This document shows, piece by piece, positions 7,841-15,787 of a DNA stretch of 64,000 nt; positions within the stretch are counted from its first letter, which is position 1, and each line of letters starts with the position of its first letter. The position numbers and the translations under genes were made by a program. The stretch covers positions 372,001-436,000 of the forward strand of contig NZ_CP027707.1 in the NCBI RefSeq assembly GCF_003850345.1. Direction: 5' to 3'. Under the pieces are notes generated by a model. The model ran no database searches. It worked only from the letters and a program-made list of their open reading frames with translations, and was not told where the DNA came from. This DNA is from Pseudomonas chlororaphis subsp. piscium (lineage in GTDB: Bacteria > Pseudomonadota > Gammaproteobacteria > Pseudomonadales > Pseudomonadaceae).

Positions 7841-7844
7841 CGCC

Positions 7845-8555
7845 ATGGCATTGCCCTCAGCAACCCCTCCGCAAGAGCCCGTCCCGACCCCACCCGATAC
7901 GCTGGTAGCGGGATGGAAGGGCATCGCCACCGATTGGGCCTCGGATCAGGATGCGTTCAAGCGAGTGCCCTGGGGCAAGGCGATGATGTGGATCTTCCTG
8001 CTCAGCGACACCTTCATCTTCACCTGCTTCCTGACCGGCTACATGTCGGTGCGCATGAGTGCCACCGCCCCCTGGCCGAACCCCAGCGAAGTGTTCGCCC
8101 TGACCATCGGTGGCGTTAAAATTCCGTTGATTCTGATCGCGATCATGACCTTCGTGCTGATCAGCAGCAGCGGCACCATGGCCATGGCCGTGAACTTCGC
8201 CTATCGCCGTGTACGCGGCAAATGCGCGGCCTTGATGCTGGCTACCGCAGCCTTCGGGGCGACCTTTGTCAGCATGCAGGCGTTCGAGTGGAGCAAGCTC
8301 ATCGCCGAAGGCGTACGCCCCTGGTCGAACCCCATGGGCGCCGCACAATTCGGTGCCAGCTTTTTCATGATTACCGGTTTCCACGGGCTGCATGTATCGG
8401 TCGGAGTCATTTACCTGAGCATCGTCGCCTTCAAGGTATTGCGCGGTGACTACGAGCGCTCCGGCAACTATCAGATCGTCGAGATAGCCGGGCTGTACTG
8501 GCACTTCGTGGACCTGGTGTGGGTATTTATCTTCGCTTTCTTCTACTTATGGTGA
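7845..8555 (+). CDS. coxC: Cytochrome c oxidase subunit III (second of two)
   Basis: A 236-residue subunit III. The first membrane segment after a polar N-terminus is KAMMWIFLLSDTFIFTCFLTG (about 45-66); family landmarks FHGLHVSVGVIYL and YWHFVDLVWVFIFAFFYLW end the protein. The start codon lies four bases after the previous stop, and the GAGGTGA overlapping that stop is the ribosome site. Two subunit III-type genes in one operon suggest either a heterodimeric subunit III or two functions. It belongs to the five-gene oxidase operon 3884-8894. Confidence 0.9.
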   Translation: MALPSATPPQEPVPTPPDTLVAGWKGIATDWASDQDAFKRVPWGKAMMWIFLLSDTFIFTCFLTGYMSVRMSATAPWPNPSEVFALTIGGVKIPLILIAIMTFVLISSSGTMAMAVNFAYRRVRGKCAALMLATAAFGATFVSMQAFEWSKLIAEGVRPWSNPMGAAQFGASFFMITGFHGLHVSVGVIYLSIVAFKVLRGDYERSGNYQIVEIAGLYWHFVDLVWVFIFAFFYLW

Positions 8556-8576
8556 GCCTGCAGAGGAGTACCGGCG

Positions 8577-8894
8577 ATGGCACATGCACAAGGTCAACAG
8601 CATCCAGTGAGCTTGTACCTGAAGATCTGGGGGCTGTTGTTCGTACTCAGTACCCTGTCCTACCTGGTCGACTACTTTCACTTCCAGGGCTACTTCAGGT
8701 GGTCGCTGATCCTGGTCCTCATGTTGTTGAAGGCTGGCCTGATCGTTTCCATCTTCATGCACATGGCGTGGGAACGCCTGGCGATGGTCTACGCCATACT
8801 CGTCCCGCCATTGTGCCTGCTGGTGCTGGTTGGCCTGATGGCAGCCGAGGCGGACTACGTGTTTTCCACCCGGGGGATCTTCCTCGGGCCATGA
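8577..8894 (+). CDS. Cytochrome c oxidase subunit IV family protein
   Basis: A 105-residue protein with three membrane helices (about 15-32, 42-62 and 72-94). The segment LIVSIFMHMAWERLAMVYAI is typical of the small bacterial subunit IV family (COX4_pro). It starts 21 bases after coxC, with GAGGAG as ribosome site, and is the last gene of the operon. Subunit IV is peripheral and helps assembly or stability. The next gene converges from the other strand 50 bases away. Confidence 0.88.
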   Translation: MAHAQGQQHPVSLYLKIWGLLFVLSTLSYLVDYFHFQGYFRWSLILVLMLLKAGLIVSIFMHMAWERLAMVYAILVPPLCLLVLVGLMAAEADYVFSTRGIFLGP

Positions 8895-8944
8895 CCGGCT
8901 TCCGCCTCCGGCGCTCAAGCGCTGCGTCCTTCTTCAATGGCGTT

Positions 8945-9499
8945 CTATATCGTTCGCTTGAACTGATGCCATTTCTGCAGCCAGGCCACTACCCAGTGAG
9001 GGGCTGCTGCGCCGGTTCCGGCGACCTGTAGCTGTGGGTGATGGCTGATGACCCGATCCAGGACTGTTTCCTGAGCGGGTTCTACATCCACGAAGAAGAT
9101 GTGCTCGCCGTCCCTTAGCGTCTTTTTCAAATTGCTGAAGTGGGCATTGGGTACCTGGATACCGAAGAAGCCGCCTTCCCAGATACAGAATCCCAGGATC
9201 ACGATCGCCAGAAAGATGAACGGCACCCAGCCTGCCGCGGACTCGGTCCAACCTGCCAGATAGGCACCGATCAGTACCAATGCCGCGAGCGGTATGCCAA
9301 TGACCGCGCCAATCTCGCCAGAGTGGACGACATCCTGCTTCATGAGTGAGTTCACATCATGCAGGTGATGCTGTTCCACATCCGCATCCCGGTCGCTGAG
9401 CACGTGAATCTGCTCGGTACTGATACCGCTGGCTTCCAGTTCGCTTTCAACGGTTTCCAGATCGTCGAGATTATCGCTGATGTAAAAGTGTCGGTTCAT
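8945..9499 (-). CDS. Conserved membrane protein, possible stress function
   Basis: A 184-residue protein with a cytosolic N-terminal region (MNRHFYISDNLDDLETVESE), two adjacent membrane helices (about 65-85 and 90-110; IGAVIGIPLAALVLIGAYLAG and WVPFIFLAIVILGFCIWEGG) and a cytosolic C-terminus. Homologues are sometimes labelled as NAD/FAD-using enzymes, but no nucleotide-binding motif is visible and I reject that label. The start at 9499 has a perfect GGAGGTGA site. A CTATACT element at 9619-9625 on the minus strand suggests RpoS control, shared with the convergent oxidase operon. Confidence 0.8.
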   Translation of the reverse strand: MNRHFYISDNLDDLETVESELEASGISTEQIHVLSDRDADVEQHHLHDVNSLMKQDVVHSGEIGAVIGIPLAALVLIGAYLAGWTESAAGWVPFIFLAIVILGFCIWEGGFFGIQVPNAHFSNLKKTLRDGEHIFFVDVEPAQETVLDRVISHHPQLQVAGTGAAAPHWVVAWLQKWHQFKRTI

Positions 9500-9616
9500 G
9501 AGTCACCTCCTACTTCATCGTCGCAGAGGCCCCCATTTTTTCTGCAGTTGTTATATGAAATTCCAGACCGTTTTCCTGTCGCTCTGGATAACACCGCACG
9601 CTTGTTGCTAGCTAAA

Positions 9617-9627
9617 AAAGTATAGCA
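9617..9627 (-). promoter_or_regulatory. Candidate RpoS-type -10 element for the 9499 gene
   Basis: On the minus strand the bases read GCTATACTTTT, close to the RpoS -10 consensus, about 120 nt before the start at 9499. No convincing -35 box is at 17 bases. The same element precedes coxB. Confidence 0.4.
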
Positions 9628-9858
9628 CCCACCTTGGCAACGCCTTGCCAGCCGGGGGCTGCGGGCACATAGGGCAATCCGAGGGGGGAATCCTTCTGTT
9701 CGAATTGGCCTGGTGAAGTGGGTATTAGCGGTTTGTTGCCCGCAGGAGATCTGGCAGCCCTTGCGCTTAAAGCCTGCCGAGCTTTTGTGCATGCCTTGCA
9801 GGGGGCAAATGATTGGCCTTCCGGAGAAATTTCATCGGCATGGGGTTGCGTCGAAATA

Positions 9859-9899
9859 CTGTATGTATGTACAGTTATTTTGACTGGAATTCTATCCAG
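9859..9899 (+). promoter_or_regulatory. Two LexA (SOS) boxes over a promoter
   Basis: Box 1, CTGTATGTATGTACAG (9859-9874), is a near-perfect LexA site of the CTGT-N8-ACAG type. Box 2, CTGGAATTCTATCCAG (9884-9899), keeps the CTG-N10-CAG frame and contains the inverted repeat ACTGGA/TCCAGT. Their centres are 25 bp apart. A TTGACT hexamer (9880-9885) between and under the boxes could be the -35. Paired LexA boxes are typical of tightly repressed SOS genes such as colicins. The site lies about 40-80 bp before the start at 9937. The rest of the gap 9500-9858 shows only the 9617-9627 element. Confidence 0.75.
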
Positions 9900-9936
9900 T
9901 TCAACTCAATGCAACATTTTTCCATGGAGAGAATTT

Positions 9937-10365
9937 ATGAAGGGAAGCTTTATCCGTCTTGTGCTTTCGCTTGGCCTTGCTGCTGGGGCTGTTGGCGCAG
10001 CTCATGCTGATAGTTCGCCTGTTGGCTTATGGCGGATGTCGACGTTCACCATTCCAGGCGGAGCTGCGGCGACTGTTCAGACGGTTTGCTTAAAAGCCGA
10101 TAACACCTGGTATTCCACAAGCGAACCCAATTGGAACGGCAACTGGTTCAAGAACGAAAAAGATGTCCATTGGTATGGAAGTATTCCCATCTCCCAGATC
10201 GGTACTATTGCGAGCATGGCGATGGGTAAGCTGGACAGCCCTACCGCCATGACAGGCAACTATGCGGAGTGGACCGCCCCCGGTACTCCGCCCCTGTCTT
10301 TCGATAGGCATTTCACTTATTCGATGGTTTTCCTACAGGCTGACTGCCCGCCACCAAAGCAATGA
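9937..10365 (+). CDS. Secreted protein of unknown function behind LexA boxes
   Basis: A 142-residue protein with a clear signal peptide (KGSFIRLVLSLGLAAGAVGA, cleavage near AHA-DS). The mature part is about 118 residues, rich in Trp, Tyr and Thr, with two Cys that could form one disulfide, and a pattern of short beta-like segments (WRMSTFTIPG, TVQTVCLKADNTW, WNGNWFKNEKDVHWYGSIP). I do not recognise the family. The start is the ATG at 9937 with GGAGAG six bases before. Two LexA-box-like sites sit just upstream, so induction by DNA damage is the best prediction. It stands alone between terminators. Possible roles include an SOS-linked secreted toxin or envelope factor; nothing in the sequence decides this. 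Confidence 0.75.
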   Translation: MKGSFIRLVLSLGLAAGAVGAAHADSSPVGLWRMSTFTIPGGAAATVQTVCLKADNTWYSTSEPNWNGNWFKNEKDVHWYGSIPISQIGTIASMAMGKLDSPTAMTGNYAEWTAPGTPPLSFDRHFTYSMVFLQADCPPPKQ

Positions 10366-10617
10366 TCAGCAAGTTTGGGAGTAGCTAAAACTGGCGGCCC
10401 CTGTAACTCTTTTGAATTGAGCTTTGGCGGTAGAGCGCGATGCCTCATTTGGGCACGTGGATCAAAATGGATGCCGGCTTACTCGTATTGCAAGATCAGT
10501 TGCCCGCTCCCGGATAGTCGGACCGATGTGCGACGGAGCCACGATTATGTTTTGTATGAGCGGCAGGTGTGGATAACTCAAGAGCCGCTAGAACAATGTA
10601 CGTCTGGTAGAAACAAC

Positions 10618-10650
10618 AAAGCCCTCGCATCGTTGCGAGGGCTTTGTTTT
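10618..10650. terminator. Strong bidirectional terminator
   Basis: A perfect 12-bp stem, AAAGCCCTCGCA (10618-10629) with TGCGAGGGCTTT (10634-10645), has a TCGT loop and then GTTTTG. It can serve the plus-strand gene ending at 10365 and the convergent wrbA. The 250 bases between 10366 and 10617 show no gene I can support. Confidence 0.8.
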
Positions 10651-10652
10651 GT

Positions 10653-10698
10653 AGGTGCCGCACCGGGAGTCGAATCCAGACACTGCTTATGCAGTGTC
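10653..10698 (-). other. Degenerate tRNA 3'-end relic and a hairpin
   Basis: On the minus strand 10678-10653 reads CTGGATTCGACTCCCGGTGC then GGCACC, closely resembling the T-arm and acceptor end of a tRNA (compare the tRNA-Thr 3' end at 17064). No anticodon or D-arm is present, so it is not a gene. Next to it, GACACTGC-TTAT-GCAGTGTC (10679-10698) is a perfect 8-bp hairpin. Such relics are often left by elements that integrate at tRNA 3' ends. Confidence 0.4.
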
Positions 10699-10724
10699 TG
10701 CCTCAGCGCTCACCTGGCGATTTG

Positions 10725-11324
10725 TTACTTGCTCAGTTTGACCGCCAGTTGTGCCACGTACTGGCCCTGGTGACGAGCGATGTCCAATTCACGGGCATCA
10801 GGCTGGCGAGAGCCGTCACCACCGGCAATGGTGGATGCGCCATAAGGCGTGCCACCGCCGACACTGGAAGTGTCGAACAAGGCTGGCGAGCTATAACCGA
10901 TGGGCACAATGATCATGCCGTGGTGAGCCAAGGTGGTCCACGTGGAGGTAATGGTCATCTCCTGGCCACCACCCGTACCCGTCGAGGTGAATACACTGGC
11001 GAGCTTGCCAACCAGCCCGCCCTTGGCCCACAGCCCGCCGGTCTGGTCGAGGAAGTTGCGCATCTGGCCCGACATGTTGCCGAAGCGGGTCGGAGTACCC
11101 AGGATGATTGCGTCGTAGTCGCCCAGCTCGCCTGGTGTGGCCACCGGAGCGCTCTGATCCACTTTCCCATGGGCAGCCTTGAAGGCTTCCGGGTCCATGG
11201 TTTCGGGTACGCGTTTGATAGTGACCTCGACCCCGGGAACGCTCCGGGCACCTTCCGACACGCTCTGGGCCATTGTTTCGATATGACCGTACATCGAATG
11301 ATAAAGAACCAATACCTTAGCCAT
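10725..11324 (-). CDS. wrbA: NAD(P)H:quinone oxidoreductase WrbA
   Basis: A 199-residue flavodoxin-fold enzyme that reduces quinones by two electrons using FMN and NAD(P)H, protecting against redox cycling. WrbA landmarks are the FMN phosphate loop [12 protein letters not shown] (residues 8-19), [20 protein letters not shown] (about 75-95), [11 protein letters not shown] (about 112-122) and GGGTPYGAS (about 160). The length matches the family. The start is the ATG at 11324 after AGAGGAAG. It is a single gene; the upstream DNA (to 11727) is AT-rich and holds two inverted repeats. Confidence 0.95.
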   Translation of the reverse strand: MAKVLVLYHSMYGHIETMAQSVSEGARSVPGVEVTIKRVPETMDPEAFKAAHGKVDQSAPVATPGELGDYDAIILGTPTRFGNMSGQMRNFLDQTGGLWAKGGLVGKLASVFTSTGTGGGQEMTITSTWTTLAHHGMIIVPIGYSSPALFDTSSVGGGTPYGASTIAGGDGSRQPDARELDIARHQGQYVAQLAVKLSK

Positions 11325-11474
11325 GCGTACTTCCTCTTGAGGTGTGTTTTGAGCTGACTGACTGCCTGTTAAATAGGCGATCAGATTAGTTATCCATCCC
11401 ACCGTTTCACCCTGCATCTGCGTGAGTCGTGGCGCATGATCGATCTAATTGGCTTCTGTGAATATGAGAAAATA

Positions 11475-11518
11475 TCGAACGGGATGTTCGAGAAAATTGA
11501 TCGTTGTAAAACAACGAT
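11475..11518. promoter_or_regulatory. Two inverted repeats upstream of wrbA
   Basis: TCGAAC-N5-GTTCGA (11475-11491) and ATCGTTGT-AAA-ACAACGAT (11500-11518) are perfect inverted repeats about 150-195 bp before wrbA, in DNA that is much more AT-rich than its surroundings (11590-11640 especially). They look like binding sites for dimeric regulators; the second could also fold as a hairpin. The remainder of 11325-11727 shows no gene. Confidence 0.4.
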
Positions 11519-11727
11519 AACTGATGAGGATGACTGTTCTTTTAGGGGCAGGTCATGAATGCTTTTACTTTTTGCGGCAGGAATACGTTTTTAATTAATT
11601 GAAAAGTATAAGAAATATATTTGGATTAAATAATTGATAGCACCCTTGATGGGGGCTTGGAGCGCGGCGTAGTGCTGAAGGGGATTTGAAAGCGAGGAGG
11701 GATGTCGGACAAGGCTCTATGAAAACC

Positions 11728-12522
11728 TCAGAATCGCCCACTGATACCCAACAGTGGCCCCTTCTGGACAATGTCGTAGACAAAACCGTCATGGCGATAA
11801 TTCACCCCCATGGCCCGGTAACCGGCCACCGCGGAAAAGCCGGGCAAGAACTCCCAGCCCGCCAGCGCGGCCAGGTCCCAGTCTTCCCGGGACTGCCCGG
11901 CGCCCACCATTCCCCAGGATGACAGCCAGAATCGCTCATTCACGGCATAGTGCCCACGCAGCCCCACCATGGCGTCCGCCCAGGTAGCCTGGTCGGACCC
12001 GGACAGGCCGCCAGCAGGTCCACCATGCAGGGTGATGGTGGTGCTGCTGTACCAGACGCGCACGCCGCCAGCGACGTCCAGCCGATGATTGTCATCCCCC
12101 AGCAGGGTGTAGCCTCCCCCCAGGAATCCGGAAGCCGTCTTGCTTTCCACCTCAAGCTTGGACGCCGGGGCGCCCTCTGGCAGGCGGTTGCGGGTGTCGG
12201 TGTCGATGTACATCAGGTCGGTGAGTACGCTGTATGGCCCACGCCGCGCCTCGCCCATCAGCATCACCGACATATCGACAGTGCGCGCGATGTCCGAGAA
12301 GTCGGACTTTATAAACTGGGTCCCGGTGCTACGGTGGCCCACGTGCCCACGAATCCCGGCGCCCCACAGGTAAGGGCCGCCGTTGAACTGCCAGCCATCA
12401 TCGTCTGCCGCCATGGCCACCATCGGCAGGCTGGATCCGGCGGTCGTAAAGGCGCCGAACAGCAGAGCCAGGCGGGCGTGCTGACGCCACAACGGCGAGC
12501 GAGGGTTGTCACTGTGCATCAT
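11728..12522 (-). CDS. Outer-membrane beta-barrel-like protein
   Basis: A 264-residue exported protein. A long signal region (about residues 1-38, with the hydrophobic LALLFGAFTTAGSSLPMVAM and cleavage near AMA) precedes alternating beta-strand-like segments (WQFNGGPYLWGAGIRGHVG, YSVLTDLMYIDTDTR, LDVAGGVRVWYSSTTITLHG, YAVNERFWLSSWGMVGAG) and a C-terminal Phe (LLGISGRF), the usual outer-membrane barrel signature. Function unknown. It lies 13 bases after the acid phosphatase gene and is the last of three exported-protein genes on this strand, so it probably belongs to one operon with phosphatase and MipA-like protein. Confidence 0.75.
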   Translation of the reverse strand: MMHSDNPRSPLWRQHARLALLFGAFTTAGSSLPMVAMAADDDGWQFNGGPYLWGAGIRGHVGHRSTGTQFIKSDFSDIARTVDMSVMLMGEARRGPYSVLTDLMYIDTDTRNRLPEGAPASKLEVESKTASGFLGGGYTLLGDDNHRLDVAGGVRVWYSSTTITLHGGPAGGLSGSDQATWADAMVGLRGHYAVNERFWLSSWGMVGAGQSREDWDLAALAGWEFLPGFSAVAGYRAMGVNYRHDGFVYDIVQKGPLLGISGRF

Positions 12523-12535
12523 GGTGCTTCTCCGG

Positions 12536-13363
12536 TCAGTGCTGGGTCAGTGAGAGAGCCACGCCCTCGGCCGCACAGTCTTCTGCAGGCTTCAGGCCTG
12601 CCTTTTGAGCAGCCTTGACCTCTTCCTTCGCCGCCGCGAGGTCCGCCAGGAACGCCGGATTGCCATGCAGGCTCGCCACAGTGGCGGCCCCCATGATGCG
12701 GCCAGCATCCACGTCGCTCTGCCAGTGTGCATCGCAGATGACCCGGCTCTGGCCGTATGACAGGCCACGGGTCATCAATTCGGTGGCGCGTGCAGGGTTG
12801 ATCTCAGCCAGGACCAGGCCCCAGGCCCAGCCCGCGGCGGAGTGGCCGGACGGCCAGGAACCATCCGTGCGCAGCAGTGGCTCCATGTCCTTGCGGCACG
12901 TTCCTTCGTTATGCGCCACGAATGGGCGGGTACGGTTGTAGGCATTTTTCCCGGCGTAGGTGGAACCGCCCGCATCCGTCAGGGTGCGCTGCATCAAGGT
13001 ATAAAGATGCGGTGTATTTTTCTCGGTGATCTGCGTGCCCAGCGCGCAGGAGAATGTTTTCGCCGGGCCCGGGAATGACAGCTCCGCATCCACTGCCGCG
13101 AGTTTCTCCCGGCTCGAGCCACGCAGCGCCAGCGCCGCACGCCGTGCTTCTTCATCCCGCGCCAGCGCCGCGGAGTCTGGTTTTGGCGGGGCACCGAGCA
13201 GCGCCAGGCGCACTGGCAAGTCGGCCGGGTCAAGATAGCCTGGCGCCAGCTTGAAGTGAGGGTCCGTGACTTTCGTGGCGGCATCGTCGGCAAGCACCAA
13301 CCCCGACCAAAGCACGCCGGCCAGGGATAGCGTCAGCCCCAACTGTTCATATGCTGTTTTCAT
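12536..13363 (-). CDS. Class A non-specific acid phosphatase (PAP2 superfamily)
   Basis: A 275-residue periplasmic phosphatase. A signal peptide (about 1-25, LTLSLAGVLWSGLVLA) precedes the mature enzyme. The three active-site motifs of the vanadate-dependent haloperoxidase/acid phosphatase superfamily are complete: KNAYNRTRP (K-x6-R-P, about 138), PSGH (about 171) and SRVICDAHWQSD (S-R-x5-H-x3-D, about 206). PSGH and SR-x5-H provide the phosphate pocket and nucleophile. It hydrolyses phosphomonoesters of broad range and would release phosphate outside the cytoplasm. It is 53 bases after the MipA-like gene and is probably cotranscribed. Confidence 0.92.
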   Translation of the reverse strand: MKTAYEQLGLTLSLAGVLWSGLVLADDAATKVTDPHFKLAPGYLDPADLPVRLALLGAPPKPDSAALARDEEARRAALALRGSSREKLAAVDAELSFPGPAKTFSCALGTQITEKNTPHLYTLMQRTLTDAGGSTYAGKNAYNRTRPFVAHNEGTCRKDMEPLLRTDGSWPSGHSAAGWAWGLVLAEINPARATELMTRGLSYGQSRVICDAHWQSDVDAGRIMGAATVASLHGNPAFLADLAAAKEEVKAAQKAGLKPAEDCAAEGVALSLTQH

Positions 13364-13416
13364 CGATTGCTTCCTTGTCTATCCATGTATCGGACGGCGC
13401 CGGTACCAGCGGTTTA

Positions 13417-14268
13417 TCAAAACCGGTACAAGGCGTTCAGATAGGCACCTGCACCGACCTTCTCACCTGTCAGCGGGCTGTTGCGGGCGTCGGAGACCAG
13501 GGCGTAGGTCTTGATGCCGCCTTCCAGTGCCAGCTGTGGCTGCCATTGCCAGGTGAGGCCCAGCTTCAAGGTCACGTCCCGCATCCCGCCACCGGGGTGG
13601 TATTCCTCGAACCGGGTGCGCGCGGCTTGCTGGGCCGTGACGCCGAAGCGGGCCATCATGTCGTTCTCATTGCTCCAGGTGCCGTACAGCGTCGAGTCCA
13701 GGGTCAATGTCGAAGACAGTGGGTATGCAGTGGCGACCCCGGCTTCCAGGTACGCCGTACGCCCCAGGCTTTCGCCACCGTAGTTACGGTTCTGGCTCGA
13801 TTGCAGGCCGCGAACGAACAGGCGGCCGGCCGGCAGGATCCAGTACACTTCCGCCCCGACCAGGGCAGTGCTGTCCAGGTTGCCCATTCCCTTCAAGTAG
13901 TCATCACGACCGTCCAGGGTATGAATTCTTTCCTTGCGCCCCTGGTCATAACCGATCAGCAGGGCCACCCCGAAAGGCGCCAGCCCCGGCAAGTCCCAAC
14001 GCAGCCCATCCGGGAAGGCCGCGGTAAAGGTGCCCCAGTCTTCGGTAGGCAAGATCGCTTTCAGTTTCAGCGAAGGGAACGCGGCGTAATGTGAAGAGCC
14101 TTCATACAAAGGGCCAACGGCAACTCCGCCACCTACCATCACGGATGGCGTGCCGTTTGAATCGTCAATGGCTGCGTGTGCAGGCAACGCCAGCGTTAAT
14201 GCGAGGGCTGCACCTATGATGAACATCACCGGATGTCTGAAAGAATGTGGATTATCTTCGGTTGTCAT
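13417..14268 (-). CDS. MipA/OmpV family outer-membrane protein
   Basis: A 283-residue protein with an exported N-terminus (hydrophobic MFIIGAALALTLALPAHA, cleavage after AHA). The start of the mature chain PSVMVGGGVAVGPLYEGSSHY, FPSLKLKAILP and the C-terminal YLNALYRF (terminal Phe) are typical of MipA/OmpV barrels. E. coli MipA is a scaffold between lytic transglycosylase and PBP1B; other members only form small channels, so the role here is open. The start at 14268 has AAGGAAAT eight bases upstream. First gene of the three-gene envelope group. Confidence 0.88.
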   Translation of the reverse strand: MTTEDNPHSFRHPVMFIIGAALALTLALPAHAAIDDSNGTPSVMVGGGVAVGPLYEGSSHYAAFPSLKLKAILPTEDWGTFTAAFPDGLRWDLPGLAPFGVALLIGYDQGRKERIHTLDGRDDYLKGMGNLDSTALVGAEVYWILPAGRLFVRGLQSSQNRNYGGESLGRTAYLEAGVATAYPLSSTLTLDSTLYGTWSNENDMMARFGVTAQQAARTRFEEYHPGGGMRDVTLKLGLTWQWQPQLALEGGIKTYALVSDARNSPLTGEKVGAGAYLNALYRF

Positions 14269-14414
14269 TGTTTATTTCCTTTGGTGTGAACTCTGTAGTT
14301 CAGAGCCATCCCTGGCTTAATAAGCCATATCAAACTTGCTGACCTTTGCGTTTAACTCTACTGAGGTGCCAGCCTATTAATCTGACGAACCAGCGACTAT
14401 TCGAGTGATTGAAC

Positions 14415-15449
14415 TTATAGAGCGACGGGCTGCGGCTGTGGAAAACTCCATTGGCCATTCAGTATTTCGTTACTTGGCTGATAAAGCCTGACCGTATAGT
14501 TCCAGTCGGGCGTAATAGGCAGGCAATTGGCGATCTTTCCGTCGCAACCACCGAATTGAATGACAATCGAACCATCATCACTTTTTTTGGCCGTGAGGTT
14601 ATTCAACGAATAGGCGTCATATGGGTTTTTCTGAAAGTACCCGTCGGCGTTGTAAACACTTACAGACCAGAAACTGTTGACCGGGACATGTCCAACTTTG
14701 AGACGGTAAACGGTTTTCCCATCGTTCTGCGGTATCACACCGCCGAGATAGATTGCGTCCTTGCTCGGGTTTCCGCCCCACCCCGTCGCCGTTCCGATCA
14801 GGTGGTGGATCGGATCGACCTTGCCTTTAGGGCCAAAGGACTGGTTGTAGCTGGGAATCGTCGAACCAAGAACCGCCAGGGCATCACGCATCTTTTTCTG
14901 GCTCGCCTGATCCCACTTCGGTACTGCAAATTCCCCTGGCTTGGCCTGGCTGACCTTGATTGCGTCCTGCAGCACATGTACCTGCTCAAGGTCTTCCCGA
15001 TCTGTGGGATCGAAGAACATGCGGACAGCGACAAATATATAGCGTGTGCCGATATCCTCTTTCGTCAGCGTATGGCGTCCGGCACCGTAAACGACGGCGG
15101 TTACGTAGTGATCTTCGTTGACCACTTGCATCGACAGGAACCTCTCGCCGGCCTCAGGCAATGTGATCGTGACTGGACCGGCATCGAGATCGAACACCGC
15201 TGACGAGTAAAGCGTGTCCCGATTCATTCGGATGACATCCTGAGCGTCGATGGGAACCGGTTCGCGGCTATGGACAAACCGACCAAAGCCTCCACTGCTC
15301 ACCCTTTTGCCCATGTAGAGGTCGGACTCGGCACGGACAAAATTATCGACACCCACCCGCGTCGCCGTATCAGAGGATGGCTGAGCGTTTGCGCTCGCAA
15401 AAGTTGCCAGCGTCAGGGCGACGATACAGGCCGTGGATGAGTAGGACAT
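14415..15449 (-). CDS. Exported DUF1254/DUF1214 domain protein
   Basis: A 344-residue protein with a signal peptide (about 1-22, ending SANA). The N-terminal part with FVRAESDLYMGKRVSSGGFG and DVIRMNRDTLYSSAVFDLDAG fits DUF1254, and the C-terminal part with YRLKVGHVPVNSFWSVSVYN, GYFQKNPYDAYSLNN and NCLPITPDWNYTVRLYQPS fits DUF1214. These paired domains occur in periplasmic or lipoprotein-type proteins of unknown function. The start at 15449 has AGAGG six bases before. It lies 146 bases upstream of the MipA-like gene on the same strand and could be in the same transcript. Confidence 0.85.
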   Translation of the reverse strand: MSYSSTACIVALTLATFASANAQPSSDTATRVGVDNFVRAESDLYMGKRVSSGGFGRFVHSREPVPIDAQDVIRMNRDTLYSSAVFDLDAGPVTITLPEAGERFLSMQVVNEDHYVTAVVYGAGRHTLTKEDIGTRYIFVAVRMFFDPTDREDLEQVHVLQDAIKVSQAKPGEFAVPKWDQASQKKMRDALAVLGSTIPSYNQSFGPKGKVDPIHHLIGTATGWGGNPSKDAIYLGGVIPQNDGKTVYRLKVGHVPVNSFWSVSVYNADGYFQKNPYDAYSLNNLTAKKSDDGSIVIQFGGCDGKIANCLPITPDWNYTVRLYQPSNEILNGQWSFPQPQPVAL

Positions 15450-15770
15450 TTAAACCTCTTGATCTTATAAGAAGTGATTCCATTCACCAGCTTCAGGCTT
15501 TTCTTGTGCCTGGATTGCTTGCTGCACCGCTCGCTGGTGTTGGCATTACCTTTTCAGACTCTATAAGAACGTCTTGATGGAAACTTGCCATTTGGTGCCA
15601 AAAGGCGAAGCCATTGCGTAGCGCCGTTGGCGGAGCTCGCACAGAAATGGCTGCCGAGATCAGGACGACAAGCCATATCCCGGTAGTTCCAGGCTTCGCG
15701 GGTCTCTATTGGAAGGCATAGCCCGGAGTGGGCCAGATGGTCCGGAGGGAGGGGGGAAGTGGTTAGGCGA
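15450..15770. other. Intergenic gap without a recognised element
   Basis: Between the DUF1254 gene and the AraC-type regulator gene, both on the minus strand, I see no gene, strong hairpin or clear promoter. The DUF1254 promoter should be near 15450-15560, where CTTATAAGAAG is the most A+T-rich stretch. Confidence 0.4.
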
Positions 15771-15787
15771 AGACGCTGTCTTGAATT

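Noticed and set aside
8945..9499. NAD/FAD-utilising enzyme label for the membrane protein
   Set aside because: No Rossmann or flavin-binding motif is visible; the protein has two membrane helices and short flanking domains.
10653..10735. A complete tRNA gene
   Set aside because: Only T-arm and acceptor-like bases are present; no anticodon arm can be formed.
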